A DNA stretch of 64,000 bases from Dyella sp. OK004 (GTDB lineage Bacteria; Pseudomonadota; Gammaproteobacteria; Xanthomonadales; Rhodanobacteraceae). The position numbers were made by a program, and so were the translations under genes. Positions within the stretch are counted from its first letter, which is position 1. Each line of letters starts with the position of its first letter. The stretch spans positions 515,469-579,468 of the forward strand of contig NZ_FOZI01000001.1 in the NCBI RefSeq assembly GCF_900114495.1. The letters are read 5' to 3'. The notes beneath the pieces were generated by a model that saw only the letters and a list, made by a program, of their open reading frames with translations, did no database searches and was not told the DNA's origin. This document shows, piece after piece, positions 37,247-46,086 of the stretch.

Positions 37247-38446
37247 ATGGTGCCTATGGGGGAGCTCCGTCAATATCGAGTGCCGGCGATCGTGCTGGGC
37301 CGCGGCGCCACAGCGCTGGGCATTTTGCGTTGCCTGCATATCGCCGGCATTCCTACCTACGTCGCCTGCCCTGCCGGTGATCTGACGACGCATTCGCGCT
37401 GGTTCCGTCCCACACCGGGATCCGCGCCGTGGGATGGGACGCTGGGATCGCAGGCTTACGAAGCGCTGCGCCATATGCCGCTCGACCAGGCCGTGTTGAT
37501 TCCGGGCGCCGACGACGCCGCGCTATGGCTGACCGATCTGCCGCAAAGCGATCTCGGTGCGCGCTTTTCGCTGAGCACCAGCTCACGCGAAACCCAGGAA
37601 ATCCTGCAGGACAAAGCGCGTTTTTCAGCCCACCTCGACACACTGGGTATTCCCAAGCCGCGCACCTACCGCATTGATTCGGTCGCCGATATCGAGGCAA
37701 TTCCGTTCGAGTCGCTGGATCGCGTCTTCATCAAGCCAGTGAACTCGCAGCAGTTCAGCGAAGTTACTGGCGTCAAAGGTGTCTGGGTCAAACGCCGGGA
37801 AGATCTTCGCGAGAACTGGCAGCGCCTGCACACGCAGGGCTTCACTCTGATGGCGCAGGAGTACGTACCCGGCACGCCAGCCGATCACTATTTTGTCGAT
37901 GGCTTCCGCGACCGCGAGGGCGTGCTGACTGGTTTGTTCGCGCGGCAACGCATCCGCATCTCGCCGCCGGATTTCGGTAATAGCTCCTACTGCCACAGCA
38001 TTCCACTGGATCAGGTGCAGGCGCCCATCGAGTACATGACAGCATTGCTGGCCAGCCTGCAGTACCGCGGCATCTTCAGCGCTGAGTTCAAGCGCGACGC
38101 GCGCGACGGGGTGTTCCGCATCCTGGAGGTGAATACACGCGCGTGGACGTACGTGGAGTTCGCCGCGCGCTGCGGCGTGAATGTCTGCGAGATGGCTTAC
38201 CAGGATGCGCTGGGCCTGCCGGTGACCCGGGCCCCTGCCGGCTATCCGGTCGGCGCGGGCTGTGTGGATCTTTATCGCGACCTCAGCACGGTGCGGGCCC
38301 AGCCGTCGGCGGCGCGCGGACCGATGATCAAAATCCTGGGGCAATGGGCGAGCGCCCATTTCCACTCGTTCCGACTGGACGACCCGCAGCCGGGTCTGCG
38401 GTTCGCGGGACAGGTGATTTCACAACAGCTGAAACGGCGCCGGTAG
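37247..38446 (+). CDS. ATP-grasp domain protein of unknown substrate
   Basis: The protein is about 399 residues; ATG 37247 and ATG 37256 are both plausible starts. The N-terminus resembles a Rossmann-like pre-ATP-grasp region (VPAIVLGRGATALGILRCLHIAGIPTYVA). ATP-grasp features follow: LQDKARFSAHLDTLGIPKPRTYRI, VFIKPVNS, LMAQEYVPGTPADHY, and EFKRDARDGVFRILEVNTRAW with the metal-binding Glu/Asn. Such enzymes join a carboxylate to an amine or similar group. Related stand-alone proteins occur near surface polysaccharide genes, but nothing here decides the substrate. Its stop codon lies inside a REP-like hairpin. Confidence 0.8.
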   Translation: MVPMGELRQYRVPAIVLGRGATALGILRCLHIAGIPTYVACPAGDLTTHSRWFRPTPGSAPWDGTLGSQAYEALRHMPLDQAVLIPGADDAALWLTDLPQSDLGARFSLSTSSRETQEILQDKARFSAHLDTLGIPKPRTYRIDSVADIEAIPFESLDRVFIKPVNSQQFSEVTGVKGVWVKRREDLRENWQRLHTQGFTLMAQEYVPGTPADHYFVDGFRDREGVLTGLFARQRIRISPPDFGNSSYCHSIPLDQVQAPIEYMTALLASLQYRGIFSAEFKRDARDGVFRILEVNTRAWTYVEFAARCGVNVCEMAYQDALGLPVTRAPAGYPVGAGCVDLYRDLSTVRAQPSAARGPMIKILGQWASAHFHSFRLDDPQPGLRFAGQVISQQLKRRR

Positions 38447-38515
38447 GAGCGCACCTTGCGCGCGATCGGAGCGAGACCAGTGAGCACGGGAATCGCGCGC
38501 AGGGTGCGCTCCTAC
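38443..38515. repeat. Large REP-like hairpin overlapping the ATP-grasp stop codon
   Basis: The 24-nt arms 38443-38466 (GTAGGAGCGCACC...) and 38492-38515 (...GGTGCGCTCCTAC) pair with a single G-U/mismatch around a 25-nt loop. The TAG stop at 38444-38446 is part of the left arm. Confidence 0.8.
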
Positions 38516-38531
38516 AGTCCTCAAGACGGGA

Positions 38532-38564
38532 CATATATCGCTTTATCGCGAGAGAGAGATATAT
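38532..38564. promoter_or_regulatory. Imperfect AT/CG palindrome upstream of metF, candidate operator
   Basis: CATATATCGCTTTATCGCGA then GAGAGAGATATAT forms an imperfect dyad centred near TCGCGA (38546-38551), 31 bp before metF. An ArsR-type regulator of SAH/methionine metabolism (SahR-like) would be a natural candidate. That link is inference. Confidence 0.45.
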
Positions 38565-38594
38565 ACTCCGCACACTGCCCGTCGGATCCGTGCA

Positions 38595-39422
38595 ATGCCA
38601 TCGATCAGCTTCGAATTCTTTCCGCCCAAGACCGAAGAACAACGCGACCAGCTGGACCGCGCCGCCAAGTCGCTGAAATCGCGCAAGCCTGACTACGTGT
38701 CCGTCACCTTCGGCGCGGGTGGCTCCACTCTGAGCTATACCGGCGAAACCGTGGCCCGCCTGCATCGCGAACACGGTTTGGACGTGGCGCCGCACCTATC
38801 CTGCATGGGCGGCACGCGCTCGGAGATTGCCGACCTGCTGGATAGCTATCGCGCGGCCGGTTATCGCCGTCTTGTCGCACTGCGCGGCGATCTGCCTTCA
38901 GGCATGGCCTCGCCGGGCGATTTCCACTACGCCTCGGAACTGGTCAGCTTTATCCGCAAGCACAGCGGCGATCACTTCCATATCGAGGTGGCGGCGTATC
39001 CGGAAACCCACCCACAGGCCGATGACGCGCTGGTCGACCTGCGCCATTTCAAGGCCAAGGTGGATGCAGGCGCCAATGGTGCGATCACCCAGTACTTCTT
39101 CAACGCCGATGCGTATTTCCGTTTCGTGGACGACGTGCGGCGACTGGGCGTGAAGGTACCGATCGTGCCGGGCATCATGCCGATCTCCAATTTCAGTCAG
39201 CTCAAGCGCTTCTCCGACGCCTGCGGTGCCGAGATTCCGCGCTGGATTGCCAAGCGCATGCAAGCGCACGGGGACGATGTCGAATCGATCCGCGAGCTCG
39301 CCGCCGACGTGGTTGCTCAACTGTGCCGCCGCCTGCTGGAAGGCGGCGCGCCGGGGCTGCACTTCTACACGCTCAATCGCGCCAAGGCGACGCAGGCGAT
39401 TCTGGATCGGCTGCACGGCTGA
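38595..39422 (+). CDS. metF: Methylenetetrahydrofolate reductase
   Basis: The 275-residue flavoenzyme makes 5-methyl-THF for methionine synthesis. SFEFFPPKTEEQ at the N-terminus, VSVTFGAGGST, HLSCMGGTR, LVALRGDLP, NGAITQYFFNADAYF and VPIVPGIMPISNF are all family motifs. Size is normal. The conserved active-site Glu is in FEFFPPK. The upstream palindrome may mediate control. Works with metK and ahcY in the same cycle. Confidence 0.97.
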   Translation: MPSISFEFFPPKTEEQRDQLDRAAKSLKSRKPDYVSVTFGAGGSTLSYTGETVARLHREHGLDVAPHLSCMGGTRSEIADLLDSYRAAGYRRLVALRGDLPSGMASPGDFHYASELVSFIRKHSGDHFHIEVAAYPETHPQADDALVDLRHFKAKVDAGANGAITQYFFNADAYFRFVDDVRRLGVKVPIVPGIMPISNFSQLKRFSDACGAEIPRWIAKRMQAHGDDVESIRELAADVVAQLCRRLLEGGAPGLHFYTLNRAKATQAILDRLHG

Positions 39423-39450
39423 CGCCGTGCGGCCAGCGTATGCTGCCGGC

Positions 39451-40080
39451 ATGCGCCTTCCCTTCTTCGTTGTCTCGCTGTTGCTATGCGTGTCACTGCA
39501 TCCCGCCACCAGCTTTGCCCAGGCCGGCATCCATCGATGCATCAGTGCCGATGGCCATCCGCTTTTCACTGACCAGCAATGCACCGCGTTGAATGCAACG
39601 CCGGTGCAGCCGGCACCCCGGCCCCCCACGACGCCAAGCGCTACGACCACGCCCGCCAGCGAGCCACCGCCGATTCTGTGTGCTTCCAACGTTGCTGAGC
39701 TGCGCCAGAGCGTCACCGACGCCTTCGCCACTCGCGATCCCAATCGCCTGGCGGGGCTGATGTTGTGGGGCGGCTATGGGCGTAATGCCGCGGTGGCGGA
39801 TATCCGCACCCTGACCGCGTTGATGCAGCGGCCGCTGCTGGATTTCGGCGAGGACCGGGCCGGGCAACCGCCGGCCCCGGCGCCCGCCAACGATCTGTAC
39901 AACCTTGATACAACACCGATGGCTGGCAGCAGCAGCGCCCAGCCTCCGCCGCCGCCCGCACCAGCCGAACACCGGTTGGTGGTGCGCACCGCTGCCAGCG
40001 ACGGCAGCGGCGTGCCGCACGAGACCCGTTTTGCCATCGTTCGCCAATCCGGCTGCCTGTGGCTGCGTAACGCCGAGTGA
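39451..40080 (+). CDS. Exported DUF4124-like protein with Pro-rich linkers
   Basis: The 209-residue protein starts at ATG 39451, giving signal peptide MRLPFFVVSLLLCVSLHPATSFA-Q; the frame is open further upstream inside metF. The short N-terminal domain IHRCISADGHPLFTDQQC matches the DUF4124 pattern (Cys, Asp-Gly, TDxxC). A Pro/Thr/Ala-rich linker, a domain with CASNVAELRQSVTDAFATRDPNRLAGLMLWGGYG, and a second Pro-rich stretch follow. Function unknown. It lies 28 bp after metF, possibly co-transcribed. Confidence 0.72.
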   Translation: MRLPFFVVSLLLCVSLHPATSFAQAGIHRCISADGHPLFTDQQCTALNATPVQPAPRPPTTPSATTTPASEPPPILCASNVAELRQSVTDAFATRDPNRLAGLMLWGGYGRNAAVADIRTLTALMQRPLLDFGEDRAGQPPAPAPANDLYNLDTTPMAGSSSAQPPPPPAPAEHRLVVRTAASDGSGVPHETRFAIVRQSGCLWLRNAE

Positions 40081-40155
40081 CCCTGCGGAAGCTGGCCGAA
40101 AGGCCCGCTACCGCGGCAGCGGCTATCATGTCGCTCATTTTTCCGGAGAACCGAC

Positions 40156-41073
40156 ATGGCGCAGCAGTATCCCGAATGGATCTGGCAGAACGGCCAGATC
40201 AAGCCCTGGCGCGAAGCCACCACGCATGTGATGTCGCATGCGCTGCACTACGGCTCGTCGGTGTTCGAAGGCATCCGTAGCTATGCCACTCCGGACGGTG
40301 CCGCCATCTTCCGCCTCACCGACCATCTCAAGCGCCTGTACCAGTCGGCCAAGATCTACGACATGGTGCTGCCACATACGCAGGACGAGATCGCTACCGC
40401 CTGTCGCGACGTAATCAAGAAGAACGGCCTTGGCGCCGCGTACCTGCGCCCGGTGGCTTACCGCGGTCTGGGCGGTTTCGGCCTCTCGGCGGAAACACCG
40501 ATCGATGTGGCTGTGGCGGCTTGGCCGATGGGCCCTTATCTCGGGCCGGAGGCACTGGAAAGCGGCATCGACGCCTGCGTGTCGAGCTGGCAGCGCTTTG
40601 CACCCAACACCATTCCGGCGGGCGCCAAAGCCGGTGGCAACTATCTCTCCGGCCAGCTGATCGCACGTGAGGCGCGTCGCCTCGGTTTCGGCGAAGGTAT
40701 TGCGCTGGCCTCCACCGGCCTGCTCAGCGAAGGCGCGGGCGAGAACCTGTTCCTGGTGTTCGACGGCGTACTGCACACCACGCCGGCCAGCGCCTCGATC
40801 CTCACCGGTATCACCCGCCACACGCTGATCACGCTGGCGCGCGAAGACGGCATTGAAGTGATCGAGCGCGATATCCCGCGTGAATTCCTGTATCTCGCTG
40901 ATGAGCTGCTGATGTGCGGCACCGCTGCCGAGATCACCCCGATCCGCTCCGTGGATGGCAAACAAGTTGGCGCCGGCAAGGCTGGGCGCGTCACGCGTCG
41001 CATGCAGGAACTGTTCTTCGGCTTGTTCAACGGCAAGACCAACGATCAGTGGGGCTGGCTGGAGCCGCTGTAA
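40156..41073 (+). CDS. ilvE: Branched-chain amino-acid aminotransferase
   Basis: The 305-residue class IV PLP enzyme interconverts Leu/Ile/Val and their keto acids. WIWQNGQIKPWREATTHVMSHALHYGSSVFEGIRSY begins the fold. The PLP Lys is in AGAKAGGNYLSGQL, followed by EGAGENLFLVFDG and LLMCGTAAEITPIRSVDG. CCGGAG lies before the ATG. Length is exactly that of IlvE proteins. Confidence 0.95.
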   Translation: MAQQYPEWIWQNGQIKPWREATTHVMSHALHYGSSVFEGIRSYATPDGAAIFRLTDHLKRLYQSAKIYDMVLPHTQDEIATACRDVIKKNGLGAAYLRPVAYRGLGGFGLSAETPIDVAVAAWPMGPYLGPEALESGIDACVSSWQRFAPNTIPAGAKAGGNYLSGQLIAREARRLGFGEGIALASTGLLSEGAGENLFLVFDGVLHTTPASASILTGITRHTLITLAREDGIEVIERDIPREFLYLADELLMCGTAAEITPIRSVDGKQVGAGKAGRVTRRMQELFFGLFNGKTNDQWGWLEPL

Positions 41074-41103
41074 GCAGCTCCGTCACGTCATCGCACGACA
41101 CTC

Positions 41104-41125
41104 CCTCCCCTGCTCGCAGGGGAGG
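41104..41125. terminator. Hairpin between convergent ilvE and the biosynthetic operon
   Basis: CCTCCCCTG (41104-41112) and CAGGGGAGG (41117-41125) form a perfect 9-bp stem in the 76-bp gap. Without a U-tract its role as bidirectional terminator is only likely. Confidence 0.5.
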
Positions 41126-41149
41126 TGGACCGTGAGCACAGCGGTCCAT

Positions 41150-42445
41150 CTACTCGCTTGCTACCTCCAGCATCCCCGCAGGCTCGACCGCCCGCTCGCC
41201 ACGCGTGACCTGCTCACGCAACAGCTCCATGAAGACACGCTCCAGTGCATCAACCTCATCCAGGCTCATGCACTGCTCCTCGCCAACGTAGACGAAGCGC
41301 AGCCGACCGTGCAACGAAAAGGCCAGGATGCCGAGGACGCGCACGCCGAAGGAGCGCACGGACAGGCTGAATTCCTCCAGATGGAACGGCGCGTCCGGTT
41401 CCAGCAGCTCGATCGATCCCAGGTTGGAAAAGGAAAACTGGTTCCAGTTGCCGTTGCGGCTCAACGCATCGCCGAGCCGCACGATGGAGCGGACCTTGCC
41501 GTCTGAGGGCGGCTTGAGCATCTCGCAGAAGCGGTACTTGTCGGGAATGTCCTGCAGCTCCTGCTCGATCTTCTCGCCCATCTCCCGATAGATGTCCCGC
41601 GCCCGCGCCCATAGATCGGCGCCGCGCTCGCGGCCGACCGCGATCTTGAAGCTACCACCACCGAAGAACAGCGTGTCGTCCTTGAGCAGGGACAACCTGC
41701 CGCGCCGCGCATCAACTGGGCTGTCGATGCGCGTGGGCACCCGCTTGCCCAGCGCCGCCTGCAAGGCTTGATCGAGGATAGCCAGCAACGCCGCATGCAT
41801 CGACACCTGCTCACGTCTGCAGCGGTGCTTCAAGATGGAAGTGAGCGCCGCATCCGCGTGCCATTCCCGCCGCACCGGATCACGGCGCAGCGCCTGGCGC
41901 GAAGGCGGGACCAAGCTGACCAGACCATTGATCGCTGCAGCGACCAGGCGGCGCTTGCGTTCGGCTGAGCTGCGTGACTTGCCGGCGATGTCCAGGGGAC
42001 TGACCGGCGCATAAGGCAACAACGGCTGCTCGCGATGCAATCCGCTCAGCAATTCCTTCGCCACGATCAAAACGCTCATGCCATCGCAGATACGATGCGC
42101 CGCCGTGATCAGCAACAGCCCACCGTGATCTGTGCGCAGCCAGGCCACGCGCAGCTGCGGCTCGTCGAGGGTGAAGGCAGCGGACTCTTCGCGCTCGATT
42201 TCGCGAGCGACATCCTGTTCCGTCGTGCATGTTGCCGTGCGCAATGGCACCGGACCGGCCACATCCAGTTCGTAGTACAACCCGTCGCGCTCTTCGCGCA
42301 TCAGCATGCGTAGTGCCGGATGCTTGCGCTGTACACGGTCCAGCGAGGTGCGCAGGCGCTCCACCGGCAGCGTACCGGTGATGACGAGCCGATACGTGAG
42401 GTTGCCGTCGATCAGGCGTTCGATCGTGGTGAGCTTTCGCTTCAT
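41150..42445 (-). CDS. Condensation-fold (CoA-dependent acyltransferase-like) protein 2 of the NRPS/glycolipid operon
   Basis: The 431-residue soluble protein starts at ATG 42445, 5 bp after the GT2 stop; the frame is open well upstream but overlaps the GT2 gene. The fold resembles NRPS condensation domains and PapA-type acyltransferases: RLIDGNLTYRLVITG at the start, candidate catalytic AHRICDGMS (HxxxDG, with the first His of HHxxxDG replaced by Ala), then DSPVDARRG and FSFSNLGSI, comparable to the latch and DFGWG-region segments. I infer transfer of an acyl chain onto a sugar or the lipid product. It is last in the operon. Confidence 0.75.
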   Translation of the reverse strand: MKRKLTTIERLIDGNLTYRLVITGTLPVERLRTSLDRVQRKHPALRMLMREERDGLYYELDVAGPVPLRTATCTTEQDVAREIEREESAAFTLDEPQLRVAWLRTDHGGLLLITAAHRICDGMSVLIVAKELLSGLHREQPLLPYAPVSPLDIAGKSRSSAERKRRLVAAAINGLVSLVPPSRQALRRDPVRREWHADAALTSILKHRCRREQVSMHAALLAILDQALQAALGKRVPTRIDSPVDARRGRLSLLKDDTLFFGGGSFKIAVGRERGADLWARARDIYREMGEKIEQELQDIPDKYRFCEMLKPPSDGKVRSIVRLGDALSRNGNWNQFSFSNLGSIELLEPDAPFHLEEFSLSVRSFGVRVLGILAFSLHGRLRFVYVGEEQCMSLDEVDALERVFMELLREQVTRGERAVEPAGMLEVASE

Positions 42446-42450
42446 GGCCC

Positions 42451-43416
42451 CTATTCCGCGGCGACCGAAGGGCCGCCGGCGAGCGATCCACCCCGCGCCG
42501 GCATTTTTTTGCAGAACGCGGCGATGTGCGGATGCAGGCTTTCGAACGTGCCCAGTCTCCCCAGGCGTCCATCGATATAGCCGCAGGCTACTGCCAGCAC
42601 CTTGCGAAGTTTTTGCGGCTCGAACAGCAGGACGTTGAGCGACTGGTGCAGCGCCAGCAGGCCACCCAGCCAATGCAGCGCCCAGTGCGCCCGGTACAAA
42701 CGCAGGGTGACAACGCCATTGCGCGCGCCGTAGTAGCGCCGCCAGGCCGGATGATTGGTGGTGAACATGCGACCGTGGCGCTCGATATCGCCGGTGGTCT
42801 GGCGCATCGTTACCGCCGCATTCATATAGACCGGGATGTCCTGACTGTTGGCGCGCAGCCCGTACTCGATGTCGATGTACTCAATGAAATAGTCCTCGCG
42901 GAACGCACCCAGGCGGCGATAGGCCTGTGCAGAAATCGCCGAGCCAGAGGAAATCACGAACAGAGTTTCGAACAGTCCCTCCGTCGGCTCGCTCATCTTT
43001 AATGGCTTGGGCCAGCGTCGCCCGGGCGGCAACACCACCATGAACTTTTCGAGGTTGATCTCGTAGATCTTCGGGCCGAGGATGAATGCCTCGCGTTCCA
43101 TGCGTTCGCAGGCCTGCATCATCGCGCCGAAAAAATTCTCACCGATGTCCGAATCCTGATCGAGCAGGAAGATCACCTCGCAGCCGCGTTCGAGCAGAAT
43201 TTCGGCGCCGCGGTTGTAGGCTCCGGCGAGCCCGCCACGATTGGCGTTGTGCAGCACCGTCGTGCCCTGCTGCCGCAGCACTTCGTAAAGCGCCGGGTTG
43301 GGCTGCGGCGAGTTGTCCACGACGATCAGGTTCTGCGCCACCACCGCTTTGTCCAGATTGCGCAGAAACGCTTCGGTGGGGTGGTAGAGCACGAAGATCA
43401 GGCCGTAGCTTTTCAT
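42451..43416 (-). CDS. Family 2 glycosyltransferase, RhlC-type rhamnosyltransferase-like
   Basis: The 321-residue cytosolic GT-A enzyme begins YGLIFVLYHPTEAFLRNL, then LIVVDNSPQ, ANRGGLAGAYNRGAEI, VIFLLDQDSDIG with the D-x-D-type metal site, ISSGSAISAQAYRRLGAFREDYFIEYIDIEYGLRA, and a hydrophobic C-terminal stretch. This fits the rhamnosyltransferase group that includes RhlC, which adds the second sugar of di-rhamnolipid. Its start overlaps the stop of the upstream acyltransferase by ATGA. The sugar donor is not provable from sequence; no dTDP-rhamnose genes are in the window. Confidence 0.88.
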   Translation of the reverse strand: MKSYGLIFVLYHPTEAFLRNLDKAVVAQNLIVVDNSPQPNPALYEVLRQQGTTVLHNANRGGLAGAYNRGAEILLERGCEVIFLLDQDSDIGENFFGAMMQACERMEREAFILGPKIYEINLEKFMVVLPPGRRWPKPLKMSEPTEGLFETLFVISSGSAISAQAYRRLGAFREDYFIEYIDIEYGLRANSQDIPVYMNAAVTMRQTTGDIERHGRMFTTNHPAWRRYYGARNGVVTLRLYRAHWALHWLGGLLALHQSLNVLLFEPQKLRKVLAVACGYIDGRLGRLGTFESLHPHIAAFCKKMPARGGSLAGGPSVAAE

Positions 43417-44759
43417 AGGCTCTCCGCGGGCAAGGGGATGGCGGCGCCCGTGCCAGAAGCGATCGACGCCGGCAACGTCGCGGCGGCCTGCAGCAGTTCC
43501 ATTGCTAATTGGCGGATCTGCTCCGCTTGTGTGCGCGACAGCGAGCTCTCGTCCGAGATGAAGGCGATATCCAGCCCCTCTGCGAAACCAGCGATGGTGA
43601 TCAGGTTCGCCGGAGTCGGCTCCAGCAAGGCCGAGGGGGCATGAATGGCTTCCAGGCGGAAACTGCCGTAGTTCTGCGCCGGGGCATCCAGACGTCCCAG
43701 ATAGGACAGCGAAACGCTACGACCACTTCGCCGCGAGCGCGAATAGGCAACCAAGCGATCGAACAGCGGGTGTAGCTGCTCAAGGCCGAGCAGTTGCTCA
43801 TAGACCGTTGGCGCCAGGCGATCGATCTTGCGGCGCATGTCTTCGTGCAACGCGCGCGCCAGAGTCCAGAAGTCGGCGCTGCCGGCCTTGGCTTTGCGGC
43901 TGCCAAACGACAGCCGCACGGTCGGTGCCATGGTGAACAGCGCACCGCCTTGCAGCGCCGGCAAGTAGCGGCGCGCGTCGACCGGCGCAACGAATTTGTC
44001 CACGCCGCGAACGCCGCGCACCGACCAGCAGGCCAGCATGAAGGCGGTGCACAAGGCGGCGAACATGCCGACGCCTTCATCCTTGCTGCGCCGGACCAAA
44101 GCCTGCACCGTCGCGGGCTCGATCGACCAGCGCAGGGTATACACCGGACCGTAGCTCAATGGCGGACCGATACGTTGTAAGCGGATCAACCATGTGAAAA
44201 GTGCGGCCTTCCAGCGTGCGCGCCGTTGCAGCCAACGGTCGCCCTGCGCCTCAGGCGGCACCACGTCTGCACCGCTATACAGCGCGAAGCGGCGCCCGAG
44301 TTTGGCCTCGGGGCGACCGCAAACGGTCAGGATGTCCTGCAGCAGCCCCACGGCCGAAAGGCCGTCGCAAATGCAGTGATGGCAACTCAGCAGCACGTCG
44401 CTGCGTCCATCGCCACGTAACCACACCAGCCGGACCAACGGTTCGAGCCGGCCGTCGAACAAGCGCTCGCATTCGAAGCGCGCTTGCTCCTGCCAATCGT
44501 CGTCGCTCTGTCGCTCGACAATGCGTACGGCAATGGGCGGTGGCGTTGCTTGCTGCACGAACCATGGGCGGCCGTCGGAGCCCTGCTCTACCAGGCATTG
44601 CAACACGGCGTGTCTGGCCTGCACTCGGTCCAGGGCAACGCGCAGGTGCGCCTCGTCCAGCGTGCCCGCAAGCGTTGCCGGCAGCACAAATGCCACCGGC
44701 CGCTGGCCGTCGAGATACATGCCTCGCTCAAACAACGCGAAGGGACGCTTTGCCGTCAT
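43413..44759 (-). CDS. Condensation-fold (CoA-dependent acyltransferase-like) protein 1 of the NRPS/glycolipid operon
   Basis: The 448-residue protein carries an intact HHxxxDG motif, SCHHCICDGLSAVGLL, at about residue 125-131, preceded by VALDRVQARHAVLQCLV as in condensation and PapA-type acyltransferase domains. FVAPVDARRYLP and VSLSYLGRLDAP correspond to the later core motifs. It is a stand-alone protein with no carrier or adenylation domain. It overlaps the GT1 gene by 4 bp at one end and the GT2 gene by 4 bp at the other. I infer that it acylates a hydroxyl of the glycosylated product. It and the protein at 41150 are diverged relatives. Confidence 0.78.
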   Translation of the reverse strand: MTAKRPFALFERGMYLDGQRPVAFVLPATLAGTLDEAHLRVALDRVQARHAVLQCLVEQGSDGRPWFVQQATPPPIAVRIVERQSDDDWQEQARFECERLFDGRLEPLVRLVWLRGDGRSDVLLSCHHCICDGLSAVGLLQDILTVCGRPEAKLGRRFALYSGADVVPPEAQGDRWLQRRARWKAALFTWLIRLQRIGPPLSYGPVYTLRWSIEPATVQALVRRSKDEGVGMFAALCTAFMLACWSVRGVRGVDKFVAPVDARRYLPALQGGALFTMAPTVRLSFGSRKAKAGSADFWTLARALHEDMRRKIDRLAPTVYEQLLGLEQLHPLFDRLVAYSRSRRSGRSVSLSYLGRLDAPAQNYGSFRLEAIHAPSALLEPTPANLITIAGFAEGLDIAFISDESSLSRTQAEQIRQLAMELLQAAATLPASIASGTGAAIPLPAESL

Positions 44760-46075
44760 GCCACGCTCCGTTCCTTTCCTTGGGACACTTCAACGACATC
44801 GGGTTCGCCGAGCAGGCCCCAGCGCCGCAGATGACGCAGAGCCTCGCCCACGCCGTCTTCGGCACGTACCGCCCGACCCAGCGCCTCTGCTTCCTGCATC
44901 ATGGATGGCTGCTGCATCGCGGCCAGCGCTGTCGCCAGGACATTCGCATCAAGATGCTCGCGGTCCAGTGCAGGCGGCGCCACGCCACGGCGCTGCAAGC
45001 AGCGCGCCCAGAACGGCTGATCGCCGTAGAACGGCACGACGGCTGAAGGAATACCCGCACGCACTGCCGCGGCCGTAGTGCCCGCGCCGCCGTGATGCAT
45101 GGCGCCGGCCATGCGCGGGAAGAGCCAATCGTGCGGCGCCTGACGCAGCCCAAAGATCTGTTCGTCCAGCGCTCCTTCGGCGATCTCCAGTCCACCCCAG
45201 CCGGCCGCGAGCACCGCACGCCGGCCGCTCTTGCGCACCCCTTCCAGCACGATGCGGGTGAACGCCGCAGCCTGATTGCTGACCATGCTGCCGAAGCCGA
45301 TATAGACCGGCTTCGGCCCTGCGGCGAGGAAGTCGCCGAGGTCGGCCGGCGGGGTCCATGCCGGCGGATCGAAAAACCAGTAGCCGGTGACCTGGGAGCT
45401 GTCAGGCCAATCTGCCGGCCGCGCCAGTACGTGCCGACTGAAGCCGTTGATCACCTTCGCGTCCAGCGCCATGCGCCCGAGATAAGGACCGTGCCAGGGA
45501 TAGCGAGGCAGGCCCAGCCGCGGCCGCACGATGTCGTTGATCGCCGGATGCATCACATGCCACACCAGCAGATACAGCAAGTGATGTGCTGCAAGGCTGA
45601 GCGCGCCGGGCAAGCGTTCGCGCGAACCACTCAGCACCATGGGCGGCAATAAACGCGAAGGGGTCAGCGGCTGCAGCCGGGCGATCGCGAACGGCACTCC
45701 GCATCGTTCGGACAGCGCCTTGGCCAGCAAGGTGCTATTGCTCACCCCGATCAGCAGGCCGGCGTTCTCGCTCGCCGCCAGTCCTTCGTCGACCCAGTGC
45801 ACGGCCCATTGCGCGTAGCGTTCGCGAAAGATGCGCGCCATCGCACGCAGGTTCAGACCCTGATCGGCGATGCTGCGGTCGGCCTCCAGCATGGCCTGGA
45901 AATCGGCGGTCAATGGGAAGAATTCCAGACCCGCCTCACGCACCAGCGCGGCGAAGTTGCTGCTGGTCGCGATACGCACCGGATAGCCCGCGCGACGTAG
46001 CCCTTGTCCCAATGCCACGCAGGGCCGCACATCACCCTGAGTGCCGATAGTGAAGATCACGATGGGTTTATGCAT
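44756..46075 (-). CDS. GT1/GT28-type glycosyltransferase (UDP-glucosyl/rhamnosyl transferase-like)
   Basis: The 439-residue GT-B enzyme has an N-terminal acceptor domain, IVIFTIGTQGDVRPCVALGQGLRRAGYPVRIATS, and a C-terminal donor domain with VYIGFGSMVSNQ and MHHGGAGTTAAAVRAGIPSA followed by PFYGDQPFWA, the nucleotide-sugar signature. It resembles lipid and sterol glucosyltransferases and, functionally, RhlB, which adds the first sugar to a lipid acceptor. It starts 11 bp after the NRPS stop and overlaps the next gene by ATGA. I infer that it glycosylates the lipo-amino acid released by the NRPS. Confidence 0.88.
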   Translation of the reverse strand: MHKPIVIFTIGTQGDVRPCVALGQGLRRAGYPVRIATSSNFAALVREAGLEFFPLTADFQAMLEADRSIADQGLNLRAMARIFRERYAQWAVHWVDEGLAASENAGLLIGVSNSTLLAKALSERCGVPFAIARLQPLTPSRLLPPMVLSGSRERLPGALSLAAHHLLYLLVWHVMHPAINDIVRPRLGLPRYPWHGPYLGRMALDAKVINGFSRHVLARPADWPDSSQVTGYWFFDPPAWTPPADLGDFLAAGPKPVYIGFGSMVSNQAAAFTRIVLEGVRKSGRRAVLAAGWGGLEIAEGALDEQIFGLRQAPHDWLFPRMAGAMHHGGAGTTAAAVRAGIPSAVVPFYGDQPFWARCLQRRGVAPPALDREHLDANVLATALAAMQQPSMMQEAEALGRAVRAEDGVGEALRHLRRWGLLGEPDVVEVSQGKERSVA

Positions 46076-46086
46076 GGCCGGCCCGC

